64,000 bases of DNA. Origin: Bosea sp. PAMC 26642 (GTDB lineage: Bacteria; Pseudomonadota; Alphaproteobacteria; Rhizobiales; Beijerinckiaceae). The stretch lies in contig NZ_CP014301.1 in the NCBI RefSeq assembly GCF_001562255.1, positions 1,178,001 through 1,242,000 on the forward strand, given 5' to 3'. Under the pieces are notes generated by a model. It was not told the DNA's origin. It was given only the letters and a program-made list of their open reading frames with translations, and ran no database searches. Positions 8,796 through 18,124 of this stretch are shown piece after piece; within the stretch, counting starts at the first letter, position 1, and every line of letters starts with the position of its first letter. Made by a program: the position numbers and the translations under genes.

Positions 8796-11459
8796 TCAGC
8801 CTTTGGCAGCGGCTTTGGCTTTGGCAGGAGCCTTGGCCTTCGCTTTTGCCGTAGGCTTCGCCGCCGTCTTGGCCTTGGCGGGTGCTTTTGTCTTGGCGGG
8901 GGCCTTGACCCTGCCCGGGCCCTTCACGCCGCTCGATTCCGCTTTGGCGTTGACCAGTTCCACCGCTTGTTCGAGCGTGATGGCGTCCTGCGCCAACGTC
9001 TTGGGCAGAGTCGCATTGACTTTGCCCCAGTTGACGTATGGCCCGTACTTGCCGGCGCGCACCACGAGCTTGCCGCCTGTGGGATGCTCGCCGAGGTCAC
9101 GGCCTGGCACCGCCGCACCGCGGCCGAACCGGCTGCCGCCGCCCCCGCTCTCTTTGGCGACGATCAGGTCGATGGCGCGATTGCCGCCGAGCTGGAGGAT
9201 ATCGTCGTCCTTGTCGATATTGGCGTAGGTCTTGCCGTGCTGGACATAAGGCCCGTAGCGGCCGATGCCGACCAGGATCGCCTCGCCGCTCTCGGGATGT
9301 TTCGCGACCTCCTTGGGCAGTGCCAGCAACGCCAGCGCCTTGTCGAGATCGACGCTGGCCGGACTCATGCCCTTGGGCAGGCTCTGGCGCTTGGGCTTCT
9401 CGCCCTCGCCGAGCTGGAGATAGGGGCCGAAGCGCCCGTCGCGCAGCGTGACGTCCTGGTCGGTGACGGGATCCTTGCCGAGGATGCGCACGCCCGGCGC
9501 GCCGGTGCCGCCCTCAGTAGTCGCTTCGCCGTCGGTCGCCTGGACGGTGAGCGGCCGCGTATAGCGGCATTCGGGATAGTTCGAGCAGCCGACGAAAGCG
9601 CCGAACTTGCCGAGCTTGAGCGAGAGCGTGCCGGTGCCGCAGACCTGGCAGGAGCGCGGATCCCCGCCATCCTCCCGCGCCGGGAACACATGGGCGCCGA
9701 GCACGCCGTTCAGCGCCTCCAGCACCTCGGTGACGCGCAGATCCTTCGTCTCGCCGATCGACTTCGTGAACTCCTCCCAGAATTCGCGCAGCAGCACCTT
9801 CCAGTCGATCTCGGCGTTGGAGACGCGGTCGAGCTTTTCCTCAAGGCTCGCCGTGAAGTCGAACTCGACATAGCGCTTGAAGAAGCTTTCCAGGAACGCC
9901 GTGACCAGCATGCCCTTGTCCTCGGGCACGAGGCGCTTCTTCTCGATCCGGACATATTCGCGGTCGCGCAGCGTGCCCAGCGTCGAGGCATAGGTCGAGG
10001 GCCGGCCGATGCCGAGCTCTTCCATGCGCTTGACGAGGCTGGCTTCGGAATAGCGCGGCGGCGGCTCGGTGAAGTGCTGGTCGGCGGCGATGGCGCGCTT
10101 CTCCAGCGGATCGCCGTCCTTCATGGCCGGCAGCTTCTTCGAGTCCTCGTCCTCCTCATCGTCGCGGCTTTCCTGATAAAGCGTCAGGAAGCCGTCGAAG
10201 AGCACGACCTGTCCGGTCGCCCGCAGCTCCAGGTTTCGCGAGGCGACCTTCGCCGCGATGTCGACCGTGGTGCGTTCGAGCGAGGCCGATTCCATCTGGC
10301 TGGCGATCGTGCGCTTCCAGATCAGCTCATAGAGTTTGGCTTGCTCCGGTTCGAGATGGCGCGCCACCATCGCTGGCAACCGCCCGAGATCGGTCGGACG
10401 GATGGCCTCGTGGGCCTCCTGCGCATTCTTGGCCTTGACCGTGTATTTGCGCGGCACAGCCGGCACATACTGCTCGCCGAACTCCTTGCCGATCACGCGG
10501 CGCGCGGCCGAAATCGCGCTGCCGTCCATATCGACGCCATCGGTTCGCATATAGGTGATCAGGCCGACCGTCTCGCCGCCGATATCGACGCCCTCATAGA
10601 GCCGCTGCGCTACCTGCATCGCCCGCGCCGGCGCCATGCCGAGCTTGCGCGAGGCCTCCTGCTGCAGGGTCGAAGTCTGGAAGGGCGGGTAGGGGTGACG
10701 CTTGACGGGCTTGGCCTCGACATTGGCGACGCTGAAGGCCGACGTCTCCAGCGCCTCCTTGAAGGCGCGGGCCTCGTCGCCGGTACCGATGTCGAGCCGG
10801 GTGATCTTCTTGCCGTCGGCCCCGACGAGGCGCGCGTCGAAGACGCCGCCGGCCTGCGTCGCCAGCGTCGCCACCAGCGACCAGTATTCACGCGCCCGGA
10901 AAGCCTCGATCTCGCGCTCGCGGTCGCAGACGATTCGTAGCGCTACGGACTGGACCCGGCCGGCGGAACGAGCACCCGGCAATTTGCGCCAAAGCACCGG
11001 GGAGAGCGTGAAGCCGACGAGATAGTCGAGCGCGCGGCGGGCCAGATAGGCATCGACCAGCGCCTGATCGACCTGGCGCGGATTGGCCAGCGCCGTCTGC
11101 ACCGCTTCCTTGGTCACGGCGTTGAAGGTGACTCGCTCGACCGGAATGCCCTTCAGCGCCCGCTTGGCGTTCAGCGCTTCCAGAACGTGCCAGGAGATCG
11201 CCTCGCCCTCGCGATCCGGGTCGGTCGCCAGGATCAGCTTGTCGGCGCCCTTCAGCGCCTTGACGATCTCGGCGACCTGCTTGGCCCCGCGCCCCTCGAT
11301 CTCCCACTTCATCGCGAAGTCATGCTCGGGATCGACCGAGCCATCCTTGGCCGGCAGGTCGCGGATATGCCCGAACGAAGCGATGACCTCGTAATCGGAG
11401 CCGAGATATTTGTTGATCGTCTTGGCCTTGGCCGGCGACTCGACGACGAGGAGCTTCAT
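8796..11459 (-). CDS. topA: DNA topoisomerase I
   Basis: An 887-residue type IA topoisomerase. The Toprim domain begins MKLLVVESPAKAKTINKYLG, the catalytic Tyr lies in VGLITYMRTDGVDM, and the QEAHEAIRPTD segment follows. One canonical four-Cys zinc module (CQVCGTG with CSNYPEC) is followed by cysteine-poor repeats built on FGPYLQLG/YGPYVQHG/YGPYVNWG. The last ~40 residues are an AKAPAK-type Lys/Ala/Pro tail, a known alphaproteobacterial trait that probably adds DNA affinity. It faces away from dprA, from which it is separated by the toxin-antitoxin pair and the pyrB-dprA block. Confidence 0.97.
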   Translation of the reverse strand: MKLLVVESPAKAKTINKYLGSDYEVIASFGHIRDLPAKDGSVDPEHDFAMKWEIEGRGAKQVAEIVKALKGADKLILATDPDREGEAISWHVLEALNAKRALKGIPVERVTFNAVTKEAVQTALANPRQVDQALVDAYLARRALDYLVGFTLSPVLWRKLPGARSAGRVQSVALRIVCDREREIEAFRAREYWSLVATLATQAGGVFDARLVGADGKKITRLDIGTGDEARAFKEALETSAFSVANVEAKPVKRHPYPPFQTSTLQQEASRKLGMAPARAMQVAQRLYEGVDIGGETVGLITYMRTDGVDMDGSAISAARRVIGKEFGEQYVPAVPRKYTVKAKNAQEAHEAIRPTDLGRLPAMVARHLEPEQAKLYELIWKRTIASQMESASLERTTVDIAAKVASRNLELRATGQVVLFDGFLTLYQESRDDEEDEDSKKLPAMKDGDPLEKRAIAADQHFTEPPPRYSEASLVKRMEELGIGRPSTYASTLGTLRDREYVRIEKKRLVPEDKGMLVTAFLESFFKRYVEFDFTASLEEKLDRVSNAEIDWKVLLREFWEEFTKSIGETKDLRVTEVLEALNGVLGAHVFPAREDGGDPRSCQVCGTGTLSLKLGKFGAFVGCSNYPECRYTRPLTVQATDGEATTEGGTGAPGVRILGKDPVTDQDVTLRDGRFGPYLQLGEGEKPKRQSLPKGMSPASVDLDKALALLALPKEVAKHPESGEAILVGIGRYGPYVQHGKTYANIDKDDDILQLGGNRAIDLIVAKESGGGGSRFGRGAAVPGRDLGEHPTGGKLVVRAGKYGPYVNWGKVNATLPKTLAQDAITLEQAVELVNAKAESSGVKGPGRVKAPAKTKAPAKAKTAAKPTAKAKAKAPAKAKAAAKG

Positions 11460-11636
11460 GGCGAGTTCGATCTCAAATTGAGCAAAGCTGGGCGAGCACG
11501 ATCTGTGCCGGCCTCACAAAAGGCCTGTCGCGGAGCGAGGTGATAGCGGTTGTGATTGCGGCGCGAAAGTGGGGACGGCGCGCGGCGATGTCAAACGGCG
11601 GGCCTGTTGCGTCGATGTCGACGGGCGATCCGAAAA

Positions 11637-11655
11637 ATGGTAGCAATGCTATCAT
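11637..11655. promoter_or_regulatory. Inverted repeat, probable autoregulatory operator of the toxin-antitoxin pair
   Basis: ATGGTAGCA-A-TGCTATCAT is a 9+1+9 inverted repeat with one mismatched pair. It ends seven bases before the AAGGAG ribosome site of the antitoxin gene. Type II antitoxins with ribbon-helix-helix domains bind such sites; binding here is inferred from position. Confidence 0.6.
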
Positions 11656-11675
11656 CGATCGAAGGAGACGTGGGG

Positions 11676-11918
11676 ATGGGCCGGAGCCTGCATGTCCGCA
11701 ATCTGGATGAAGACATCATCCCGTTGCTCAAGCGCCGCGCCGCCGCGAACAAGCGCTCCATGGAAGCGGAGCACCGGGCGATCCTGGGCGAGGTTCTGAA
11801 GCCCGTGCCGACGAAGAGTTTCGAGGAACTCGCCGCGGAGGTTCGAGCCCATACGGCGGGCCGGCCGCAGACCCCCTCGGAGGTCATCTTGCGGAGATCA
11901 CGCGACGAAGCGCGTTGA
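11676..11918 (+). CDS. FitA/VapB-like ribbon-helix-helix antitoxin
   Basis: An 80-residue protein. The first half, GRSLHVRNLDEDIIPLLKRR, is a ribbon-helix-helix DNA-binding segment as in FitA/StbC-type antitoxins. The C-terminal part (SFEELAAEVRAHTAGRPQTP) would wrap the toxin. AAGGAG lies eight bases before the ATG at 11676; upstream frame extension to 11556 has no support. The stop codon overlaps the toxin start (ATGA), the usual coupling for such pairs. Expected role: neutralise the PIN-domain nuclease and repress the operon. Confidence 0.82.
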   Translation: MGRSLHVRNLDEDIIPLLKRRAAANKRSMEAEHRAILGEVLKPVPTKSFEELAAEVRAHTAGRPQTPSEVILRRSRDEAR

Positions 11919-12349
11919 TGCGTTTCGTCATCGACGCCAGCGTCGCGATAAAATGGGTGATCGCCGAAGAGGGATCTGCCGAGGCTCTGACCTTGCGCAA
12001 GCGCCATCGTCTGATGGCACCGGACCTGCTGATCGCGGAATTCGCGAACGTCCTGCGCACGAAAATTCGCGCAGGCGATATCGACGAGGCAAGAGCCGAA
12101 ATTGCCGCTCAGGCAATCATCGCGGCGGGCATCGACCTGCGCCCGATGAAAGACTTGCTCCTTCCGGCGCTCGACATCGCAATCCGGCTCCAGCACCCAG
12201 CCTATGACTGCTTCTATCTGGCGCTTGCGGCCATTGAGGATTGCCTCTTGGTGACGGAGGACCAGCGCTTCCTTCAGGCCGTGACGCGTCATGGCAGTCC
12301 CAAGCAGCGGGCTGCATGCATATCGCTGGACGATGCGATCCGTCGCTGA
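11918..12349 (+). CDS. VapC-type PIN-domain ribonuclease toxin
   Basis: A 143-residue PIN-domain protein. Four acidic catalytic positions are visible: D6 in FVIDASVA, E41 in [11 protein letters not shown]97 in AYDCFYLAL and D115 in LVTEDQRF, so the active site appears intact. VapC toxins are Mg-dependent RNases that usually cut tRNA or rRNA. The ATG at 11918 overlaps the antitoxin stop by one base; a TTG three bases upstream is also in frame. It ends 46 bases before pyrB. Confidence 0.86.
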   Translation: MRFVIDASVAIKWVIAEEGSAEALTLRKRHRLMAPDLLIAEFANVLRTKIRAGDIDEARAEIAAQAIIAAGIDLRPMKDLLLPALDIAIRLQHPAYDCFYLALAAIEDCLLVTEDQRFLQAVTRHGSPKQRAACISLDDAIRR

Positions 12350-12395
12350 CGCGCCTTGCGTACGACCCGACTCAGGCTTAGACACCCCTCTTCAA

Positions 12396-13340
12396 ATGAC
12401 ATCGCACGCGCCGCTCTATCCGCACCGCCACCTCCTCGGCATCGAGGGGCTGTCGCATCTGGACATCGAGGCGCTGCTGGATCGGGCCGACGACTATGTC
12501 GCGCTCTCGCGCCAGGTCGAGAAGAAGACCGCGACCCTGCGCGGCCGAACCCAGATCAACCTGTTCTTCGAGCCCTCGACCCGCACGCAGGCTTCCTTCG
12601 AGCTCGCCGGAAAGCGGCTCGGCGCCGACGTCATGAACATGTCGGTCGCCTCCTCCTCGGTGAAGAAGGGCGAGACGCTGATCGACACCGCTGCCACGCT
12701 GAACGCGATGCGGCCCGATATCCTCGTGGTGCGCCACCACGCGGCCGGCGCGGTCAACCTGCTGGCGCGAAAGGTCGATTGTTCGGTGGTGAATGCCGGC
12801 GACGGCGCCCATGAACACCCTACGCAGGCGCTCCTCGATGCGCTGACCATCCGCCGCAACAAGGGCCGCATCGCCGGCCTCACCGTCGCGATCTGCGGCG
12901 ACATCCTGCATTCGCGCGTCGCTCGCTCTAATATCATCCTGCTCAATGCGCTCGGCGCGAAGGTCCGCCTGATCGCTCCCTCGACCCTGATGCCCGCCGG
13001 CATCGAGCGAATGGGCGTCACGGTCTTTACGGACATGAGGAAAGGGCTGGAGGGCGCTGATATCGTGATGATGCTGCGGCTGCAGCTGGAGCGGATGCAC
13101 GGCGCCTTCGTGCCCTCGTCGAAGGAGTATTTCCGCTATTTCGGCCTCGACCGTGAAAAACTCGACCTCGCCGAAGCCGACGCGCTCGTGATGCATCCCG
13201 GCCCGATGAATCGCGGCGTCGAAATCTCGTCCGAGGTCGCAGACAGCGCCCAATCTCTTATTCGCGAGCAGGTCGAGATGGGCGTCGCCGTCCGCATGGC
13301 CGTGCTCGATGCCCTAGCGCAGCATTTGCCCAATGGCTGA
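12396..13340 (+). CDS. pyrB: Aspartate carbamoyltransferase catalytic subunit
   Basis: A 314-residue enzyme joining carbamoyl phosphate and aspartate in pyrimidine synthesis. The carbamoyl-phosphate motif reads [13 protein letters not shown], with [10 protein letters not shown] and the aspartate-loop region RLQLERM later. The start at 12396 gives the usual length; the frame is open upstream into the toxin gene but without homology. It overlaps the next gene by eight bases. The adjoining dihydroorotase homologue lacks metal ligands, which fits the noncatalytic PyrB/PyrC-prime complex known in some proteobacteria. Confidence 0.96.
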   Translation: MTSHAPLYPHRHLLGIEGLSHLDIEALLDRADDYVALSRQVEKKTATLRGRTQINLFFEPSTRTQASFELAGKRLGADVMNMSVASSSVKKGETLIDTAATLNAMRPDILVVRHHAAGAVNLLARKVDCSVVNAGDGAHEHPTQALLDALTIRRNKGRIAGLTVAICGDILHSRVARSNIILLNALGAKVRLIAPSTLMPAGIERMGVTVFTDMRKGLEGADIVMMLRLQLERMHGAFVPSSKEYFRYFGLDREKLDLAEADALVMHPGPMNRGVEISSEVADSAQSLIREQVEMGVAVRMAVLDALAQHLPNG

Positions 13341-14637
13341 CCTCCAGGACATCGCGATCGTCAATGCCCGACTGGTTGATCCGGCAACCGGCCGCGACGA
13401 AACGGGCTCTGTGCTGCTGCGGGCCGGCCGCATCTCCGACGTTGCATGGGGTGCGGACGGGCTGCCCTTAGGTGAGGGCGTTCGACGAGTTGATGGGCGC
13501 GGCCTGGTGCTGGCGCCGGGTCTGGTCGATCTCCGTGCCTTCCTCGGCGAGCCGGGCGCGGAATTCCGCGAGACGCTGAGCACGGGCTCGCAGGCCGCCG
13601 CCGCCGGCGGCGTCACCACCGTCGTCTGCCGGCCCGATACCGATCCCCCGATCGACGATCCGGCTATCATCGACTTCATCAAGCGTCGCGCCCGCGACAA
13701 GGCGATCGTCAACGTCCTGCCGGCCGCCGCCCTGACCAAGGGCATCCTGGGCAAGGAGATCACCGAGTTCGGCCTCCTGCTGGAGGCCGGCGCCGTCGCC
13801 TTCGGCGATGGTGCCAAGGCGTTGCGCAATCCGCAGATCATGCGCCGGGCGATGATCTATGCGCGCGATTTCGATGCTCTGATCATGAACCACGTCGAGG
13901 ATCCCGATCTGCGCGGTTCCGGCGTCATGAACGAGGGCGAATTGGCCAGCCGCAAGGGCCTGCCGGGCATTCCCCACGAGGCCGAGACGGTGATGCTGGA
14001 GCGCGACATCCGGCTCGCCCGCGCAACTGGCACGCGCTATCACGCCGCGATGATATCCTGCGCCGAATCGGTCGACCTCGTTCGCCGAGCGAAGCAGGCA
14101 GGCGTCAGGATCACCTGCGGCATCTCGATCAACAATCTGACTCTGAATGAGAACGACGTCGGCGACTACCGCACCTTCTGCAAGGTCTCACCGCCGCTGC
14201 GCCATGAGGACGATCGTCTTGCCATGGTCGCAGGTCTTGCCGAGGGCGTCATCGATGTCATCGTCTCCGACCACGACCCGCAGGACGTCGAGACCAAGCG
14301 CCAGCCCTTCAGCGATGCGGCCAACGGTGCGCTCGGCATCGAGACGATGCTGTCGGCTGCGCTGCGCATGGTTCAGGCTGGGCAGATCGACCTGCCGGCG
14401 CTGCTCGCCTGCCTGTCTTCGCGGCCTGCGGCCCTGCTCGGGCTCCCCTGCGGCCGTCTGGTTGCCGGCGCGCCGGCCGATCTGATGCTCCTCGATGCCG
14501 AGGCGCCCTACGTCGTCGACAAGCGCAAGCTCAAATCCCGTGCCAAGAACTCGCCATTCGATGAGGCGAGGCTGGAAGGGCTGGTCCAGATGACGCTGGT
14601 TGGCGGGCGGGTGGTCTATGAGGCGCAACCCGGCTAG
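13333..14637 (+). CDS. Dihydroorotase homologue lacking key metal ligands (PyrC-prime type)
   Basis: A 434-residue amidohydrolase-fold protein by length and by motifs such as [15 protein letters not shown] and [16 protein letters not shown]. The metal-binding His-x-His expected after PGLVD is replaced: R68 and F70 ([14 protein letters not shown]). The later His expected before the IS motif is M240 ([11 protein letters not shown]). D159, H187 and D313 seem kept. Loss of three ligands argues against dihydroorotase catalysis. In Pseudomonas-type organisms such inactive PyrC-prime proteins are structural partners of PyrB. It overlaps pyrB by eight bases. A catalytic pyrC should lie elsewhere in the genome. 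Confidence 0.85.
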   Translation: MADLQDIAIVNARLVDPATGRDETGSVLLRAGRISDVAWGADGLPLGEGVRRVDGRGLVLAPGLVDLRAFLGEPGAEFRETLSTGSQAAAAGGVTTVVCRPDTDPPIDDPAIIDFIKRRARDKAIVNVLPAAALTKGILGKEITEFGLLLEAGAVAFGDGAKALRNPQIMRRAMIYARDFDALIMNHVEDPDLRGSGVMNEGELASRKGLPGIPHEAETVMLERDIRLARATGTRYHAAMISCAESVDLVRRAKQAGVRITCGISINNLTLNENDVGDYRTFCKVSPPLRHEDDRLAMVAGLAEGVIDVIVSDHDPQDVETKRQPFSDAANGALGIETMLSAALRMVQAGQIDLPALLACLSSRPAALLGLPCGRLVAGAPADLMLLDAEAPYVVDKRKLKSRAKNSPFDEARLEGLVQMTLVGGRVVYEAQPG

Positions 14638-14670
14638 GCTGCCGACGGCGAGACAGGGGCAAGGGGTCGT

Positions 14671-15294
14671 ATGCCGGACATGATGAGTTGGGGTCTGTCA
14701 TGGCCTCAGGTGCTGGCGGCGCTCGTTATCGGTTATCTGCTCGGCTCGATCCCGTTCGGTATCGTCCTGACGAAGCTGAGCGGCGGGCCCGATCTGCGCA
14801 GTATTGGCTCCGGCAATATCGGCGCGACCAATGTCCTGCGTACCGGCAACAAGAAGCTCGCGGCGGCAACGCTCGTCGGCGACATGCTCAAGGGCACGGC
14901 GGCGGTCGCTCTCGCCGGGTATCTCCTGGGCGGACGGAATGCTGCGCTGTTGGGCGGCTTCGGCGCATTCATCGGTCATCTCTTCCCGGTCTGGCTGCGC
15001 TTCAAGGGCGGCAAGGGCGTCGCGACCTATCTCGGCGTCCTGATCGGCCTGAAATTCTCGATCGCGCTGCTCTTCGCGGCGCTCTGGATCAGCATTGCCT
15101 ATCTCAGCCGCTATTCCTCGTTGTCGGCCCTGGTCGCGAGCCTGCTGACGCCGTTGCTGCTCTGGATCTGGGTCGGTGACCAGCGTGCCGCTGCTCTGAT
15201 GGCGCTGCTCACGGTACTGCTCTGGTTCATGCATCGGACGAACATCGCGCGGCTGATCGGCGGGCGCGAAGGCAAGATCGGCCAGAAGGACTGA
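14671..15294 (+). CDS. plsY: Acyl-phosphate:glycerol-3-phosphate acyltransferase
   Basis: A 207-residue inner-membrane protein with about five hydrophobic spans. The family motifs [17 protein letters not shown] and [12 protein letters not shown] are both present, as is the N-terminal [10 protein letters not shown]. It transfers an acyl group from acyl phosphate to glycerol-3-phosphate, the first step of phospholipid synthesis. AAGGGG precedes the ATG. It lies between the pyrimidine genes and dprA, six bases before dprA, an arrangement often seen in alphaproteobacteria. Confidence 0.95.
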   Translation: MPDMMSWGLSWPQVLAALVIGYLLGSIPFGIVLTKLSGGPDLRSIGSGNIGATNVLRTGNKKLAAATLVGDMLKGTAAVALAGYLLGGRNAALLGGFGAFIGHLFPVWLRFKGGKGVATYLGVLIGLKFSIALLFAALWISIAYLSRYSSLSALVASLLTPLLLWIWVGDQRAAALMALLTVLLWFMHRTNIARLIGGREGKIGQKD

Positions 15295-15300
15295 CGCGGC

Positions 15301-16497
15301 ATGGCTGGCATCGTCCTCAGCGATGGCCAGCGTCTCGACTGGCTCCGGCTGATCCGCAGCGAGAGCGTCGGCCCGCGCACCTTCCGCGCTCTGATGAACC
15401 GCTTCGGTGGCGCCGCCGCCGCGCTTGAGGCGCTTCCGGATCTCGCCCGCCAGAGCGGCCGGACGCTGCGTCTCTGCCCGGTTGCGGAAGCGGAACGCGA
15501 ACTCGCTGCGGCGTCGCGCCTAGGAGCGCGGTTCATCGCCCTCGGTGAAGCCGCCTATCCGCTGCCGCTTCAGGCGATCGATTCGGCGCCGCCCTTGATG
15601 GCCTTGCGCGGCCAGGCCGATGTGCTTCTGCGCCCATGCGTCGCGCTCGTGGGCTCACGCAATGCTTCCGCCGCCGGGCAGAAATTCACAGCCCGCTTGG
15701 CACGCGATCTCGGTGAGGCCGGCTTTGTGGTCGTCTCCGGCCTGGCGCGCGGCATCGACACCGCGGCCCATGAAGCGAGCGTCGCGACCGGAACGGTCGC
15801 CGTTCTCGCCGGCGGGCTCGATGAGATTTATCCGCCGCAAAACATGCCGCTGCTTGAGCGCCTGCTGGAGCAGGGCGCCGCGATCAGCGAGATGCCGTTC
15901 GGCTGGGCGCCGCGCGGGCGCGATTTTCCGCGCCGCAACCGGCTTGTCTCCGGCCTCTCGCTGGGCACGGTCGTTGTCGAGGCCGCGCGCAAATCCGGCT
16001 CTCTGATCACCGCGCGTTTTGCCAACGAGCAGGGTAGGCAGGTTTTCGCCGTGCCGGGCTCGCCGCTCGATCCGCGTGCCGAAGGCGGCAACCACCTGAT
16101 CCGCGAAGGCGCTACGCTCTGCGCCGAGGCTTCGCATGTCATCGAGGCGCTGGCACCGCTGCTCCGCGGCCAGGTCGATTTCATTCCGGCCCACGGCTTC
16201 GTCAGGGACGGAAGCGATTCGGTTTCCTCGCAGGCGCTCTGGGACGAACTCGATCTTCCCGATATCAAGCCAGCGCCGCTCTCGCCCGTGGCGCCGGAGT
16301 TGATCGCAATGCCGGAGGGCGAAGACATCCGAACGCGGCTCCTGCGACTGCTCGGCACGGCGCCGATCTCTCTCGATGACCTTGTTCGCGCCAGCGGTTG
16401 TGCAGCCCGCGAGGTCAGCCGAACCGCGATGGAACTCGAAATGGAGGGAGCGGTGCTGCGCCATCCCGGCGGCCTGCTGAGCCGAATCAAGCCATAG
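15301..16497 (+). CDS. dprA: DNA processing protein DprA
   Basis: A 398-residue protein. The extended Rossmann domain contains GSRNASAAGQ, VVSGLARGIDTAAHEAS and AVLAGGLDEIYPPQN, and the C-terminal ~70 residues look like a winged-helix DprA_WH domain (APISLDDLVRASGCAAREV). It loads RecA on incoming single-stranded DNA during transformation. It sits six bases behind plsY. In many relatives topA follows dprA directly; here it does not. Confidence 0.95.
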   Translation: MAGIVLSDGQRLDWLRLIRSESVGPRTFRALMNRFGGAAAALEALPDLARQSGRTLRLCPVAEAERELAAASRLGARFIALGEAAYPLPLQAIDSAPPLMALRGQADVLLRPCVALVGSRNASAAGQKFTARLARDLGEAGFVVVSGLARGIDTAAHEASVATGTVAVLAGGLDEIYPPQNMPLLERLLEQGAAISEMPFGWAPRGRDFPRRNRLVSGLSLGTVVVEAARKSGSLITARFANEQGRQVFAVPGSPLDPRAEGGNHLIREGATLCAEASHVIEALAPLLRGQVDFIPAHGFVRDGSDSVSSQALWDELDLPDIKPAPLSPVAPELIAMPEGEDIRTRLLRLLGTAPISLDDLVRASGCAAREVSRTAMELEMEGAVLRHPGGLLSRIKP

Positions 16498-16529
16498 GCG
16501 GAACGCGGCGGGCCGAGGCGTCGCCTCGT

Positions 16530-16814
16530 TCAGGGCAACGCTGCGCCTCGTTCGATCTGGATCGAGGCCTCGATACGGGCCATCTCCAGAAAATAAGCCA
16601 GGCCTTCCAGATTGGCTGCACGCGCCATCATTCGGAGTTCGGCGCTCATGCCTTCGATATAAAGCGCAACTTCAAGTTGCGCATATGGGGTGGAAGGCCG
16701 TTGCAGGCCGGCCAAGTCCTCTCCGCTCCCAAAATCATGTTCGATCGCCGAATTTCCGGATGGATCGTCGTGATCCTGCCGCCGAGGGGCGGTATCGTGT
16801 CTCCGAGAACTCAT
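16530..16814 (-). CDS. Small conserved-looking protein of unknown function
   Basis: A 94-residue product. The start at 16814 has AGGAG about nine bases upstream; a longer frame to 16898 lacks a ribosome site. The C-terminal half (YAQLEVALYIEGMSAELRMMARAANLEGLAYFLEMARIEASIQI) is strongly amphipathic-helical, suggesting a folded helical hairpin, while the N-terminus is polar and probably disordered. I recognise no domain. It converges on dprA with a 32-base gap. Confidence 0.6.
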   Translation of the reverse strand: MSSRRHDTAPRRQDHDDPSGNSAIEHDFGSGEDLAGLQRPSTPYAQLEVALYIEGMSAELRMMARAANLEGLAYFLEMARIEASIQIERGAALP

Positions 16815-16937
16815 CGGCGACAGCTCCTGACTATGTGCAAAAGATGGATGTGCCAAACGGCGCCAGACGATAATCGCCAAATTCGCGATCGAATGCAATC
16901 TTTGCGTGTATAAGCCCGTGAGGTTGTACCGGCAGGC

Positions 16938-17861
16938 TCAGGTCAGCAGAAGCACCGCGACCGGGACCGTCACGAGGGCGAGCACAGTTTGCATCGTCGT
17001 GATCTCGGCCATCAGCGGGGCGTCGCCGCCCATGTCGCGTGCCAGAAAATAGGCTGCTGTCGCGGTCGGAACGGCGGCCGCGATGACTGTCATGGTGAGA
17101 TGCGGACCGGTCAGTCCGAACTGGCGGGCGATCGACCAGGCCGCCAATGGCATAACCACGAGCTTCAGGCCGATCGCAATCAGGTGCGTCGCACCTGGCT
17201 TCGCCAGACGCCGCAGATCGAGCCCTGCGCCGACCACCAGCAGCCCGACGCCCAGAGCAGCACGTCCGAGAATGTCGGCATAGCTCGTGAGCGCTGTCGG
17301 CAGCGCCCCATGCAACTGGTTCAGCAAAAGGCCCAATGCAGAGGACCAGATGAACGGGTTGATCGCGATCGACCTGAGCGTCGCCGCAGCGCCGATCGGC
17401 GTGCCGTTGGCATGGCGCGCCAGCACCAGCACGCACATCACGTTGAGCAACGGGATCATCGCGGCGACTGCGATGGCCATCATCGTCGCGCCGTCCCGTC
17501 CCTGCAGCCCGGTGGCGAGCGCCAGTGCGACGAAGGTGTTCCAGCGCACCGAGCCCTGGAAGATCGAGGTGAAGGCTGGTCCGTCGATGCCGCTGCGGGC
17601 GAGCAGGGCGCGCATCGCCAGCAACAGGGCCGCGACCAACAGGATGGCGAGGACGAGGCTGAGGCCCATGGCCAGCACCGGCAGCCGGGTCAGATCGGCA
17701 GTAGCCAGGGTATGAATCACGACCGCCGGAAAAAGAACCTGATAGGTCAGTCGCTCCACCCCGGACCAGTGAGCCGGCAGGATCACGCCGCGCGCCTTCA
17801 GCGCCCATCCCGTCGCGATCACCAGGAACACGGCGACAAGGCTGTCGATCATGGCAGGCAT
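16938..17861 (-). CDS. AEC-family (auxin efflux carrier type) transporter
   Basis: A 307-residue membrane protein with about ten hydrophobic spans. The conserved family features are FQGSVRWNTFVALALATGL after the first half and LGVGLLVVGAGLDLRRL in the second, with the final VPVAVLLL span. AEC carriers in bacteria export or import small organic acids such as malate or malonate; substrate unknown here. The start could also be the ATG at 17852. It stands alone, divergent from the secreted protein at 18125. Confidence 0.85.
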   Translation of the reverse strand: MPAMIDSLVAVFLVIATGWALKARGVILPAHWSGVERLTYQVLFPAVVIHTLATADLTRLPVLAMGLSLVLAILLVAALLLAMRALLARSGIDGPAFTSIFQGSVRWNTFVALALATGLQGRDGATMMAIAVAAMIPLLNVMCVLVLARHANGTPIGAAATLRSIAINPFIWSSALGLLLNQLHGALPTALTSYADILGRAALGVGLLVVGAGLDLRRLAKPGATHLIAIGLKLVVMPLAAWSIARQFGLTGPHLTMTVIAAAVPTATAAYFLARDMGGDAPLMAEITTMQTVLALVTVPVAVLLLT

Positions 17862-18124
17862 GGAAGCAGTCGCACTCCGGGCGCTGGCAAAGCCTCGCGC
17901 CTCCCGGACGGGAACAAAGGTTCAGCGCACGCGTTATTTTCGCATGAACGACGCGGTTCAGGGTTCTCTTTCCACGAGCGCGTCACTACGGCAAGAGCGC
18001 TTGGATGGGGGCGTGCATCGCGTGCGTCGCAATCCCGCCACGATCGGTTCACGGCGGGTTCAAGCGTCAGAAGCGATAGTTGCCGTCAATCCCGGCCTGA
18101 CCGGGACATGAAGGAGGTTCGATC

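Noticed and set aside
8754..10940. 728-codon frame on the plus strand opposite topA
   Set aside because: Composition (Leu/Arg/Gly/Ala with no domain) and exact antisense position to a well-supported topA show a GC-bias shadow.
11556..11675. Longer antitoxin start
   Set aside because: The added residues are Arg-rich, cross the operator, and have no ribosome site.
16514..16528. CGAGGCG-T-CGCCTCG between dprA and the small gene as terminator
   Set aside because: One-base spacer cannot form a normal hairpin loop without losing pairs, and no T-run follows.
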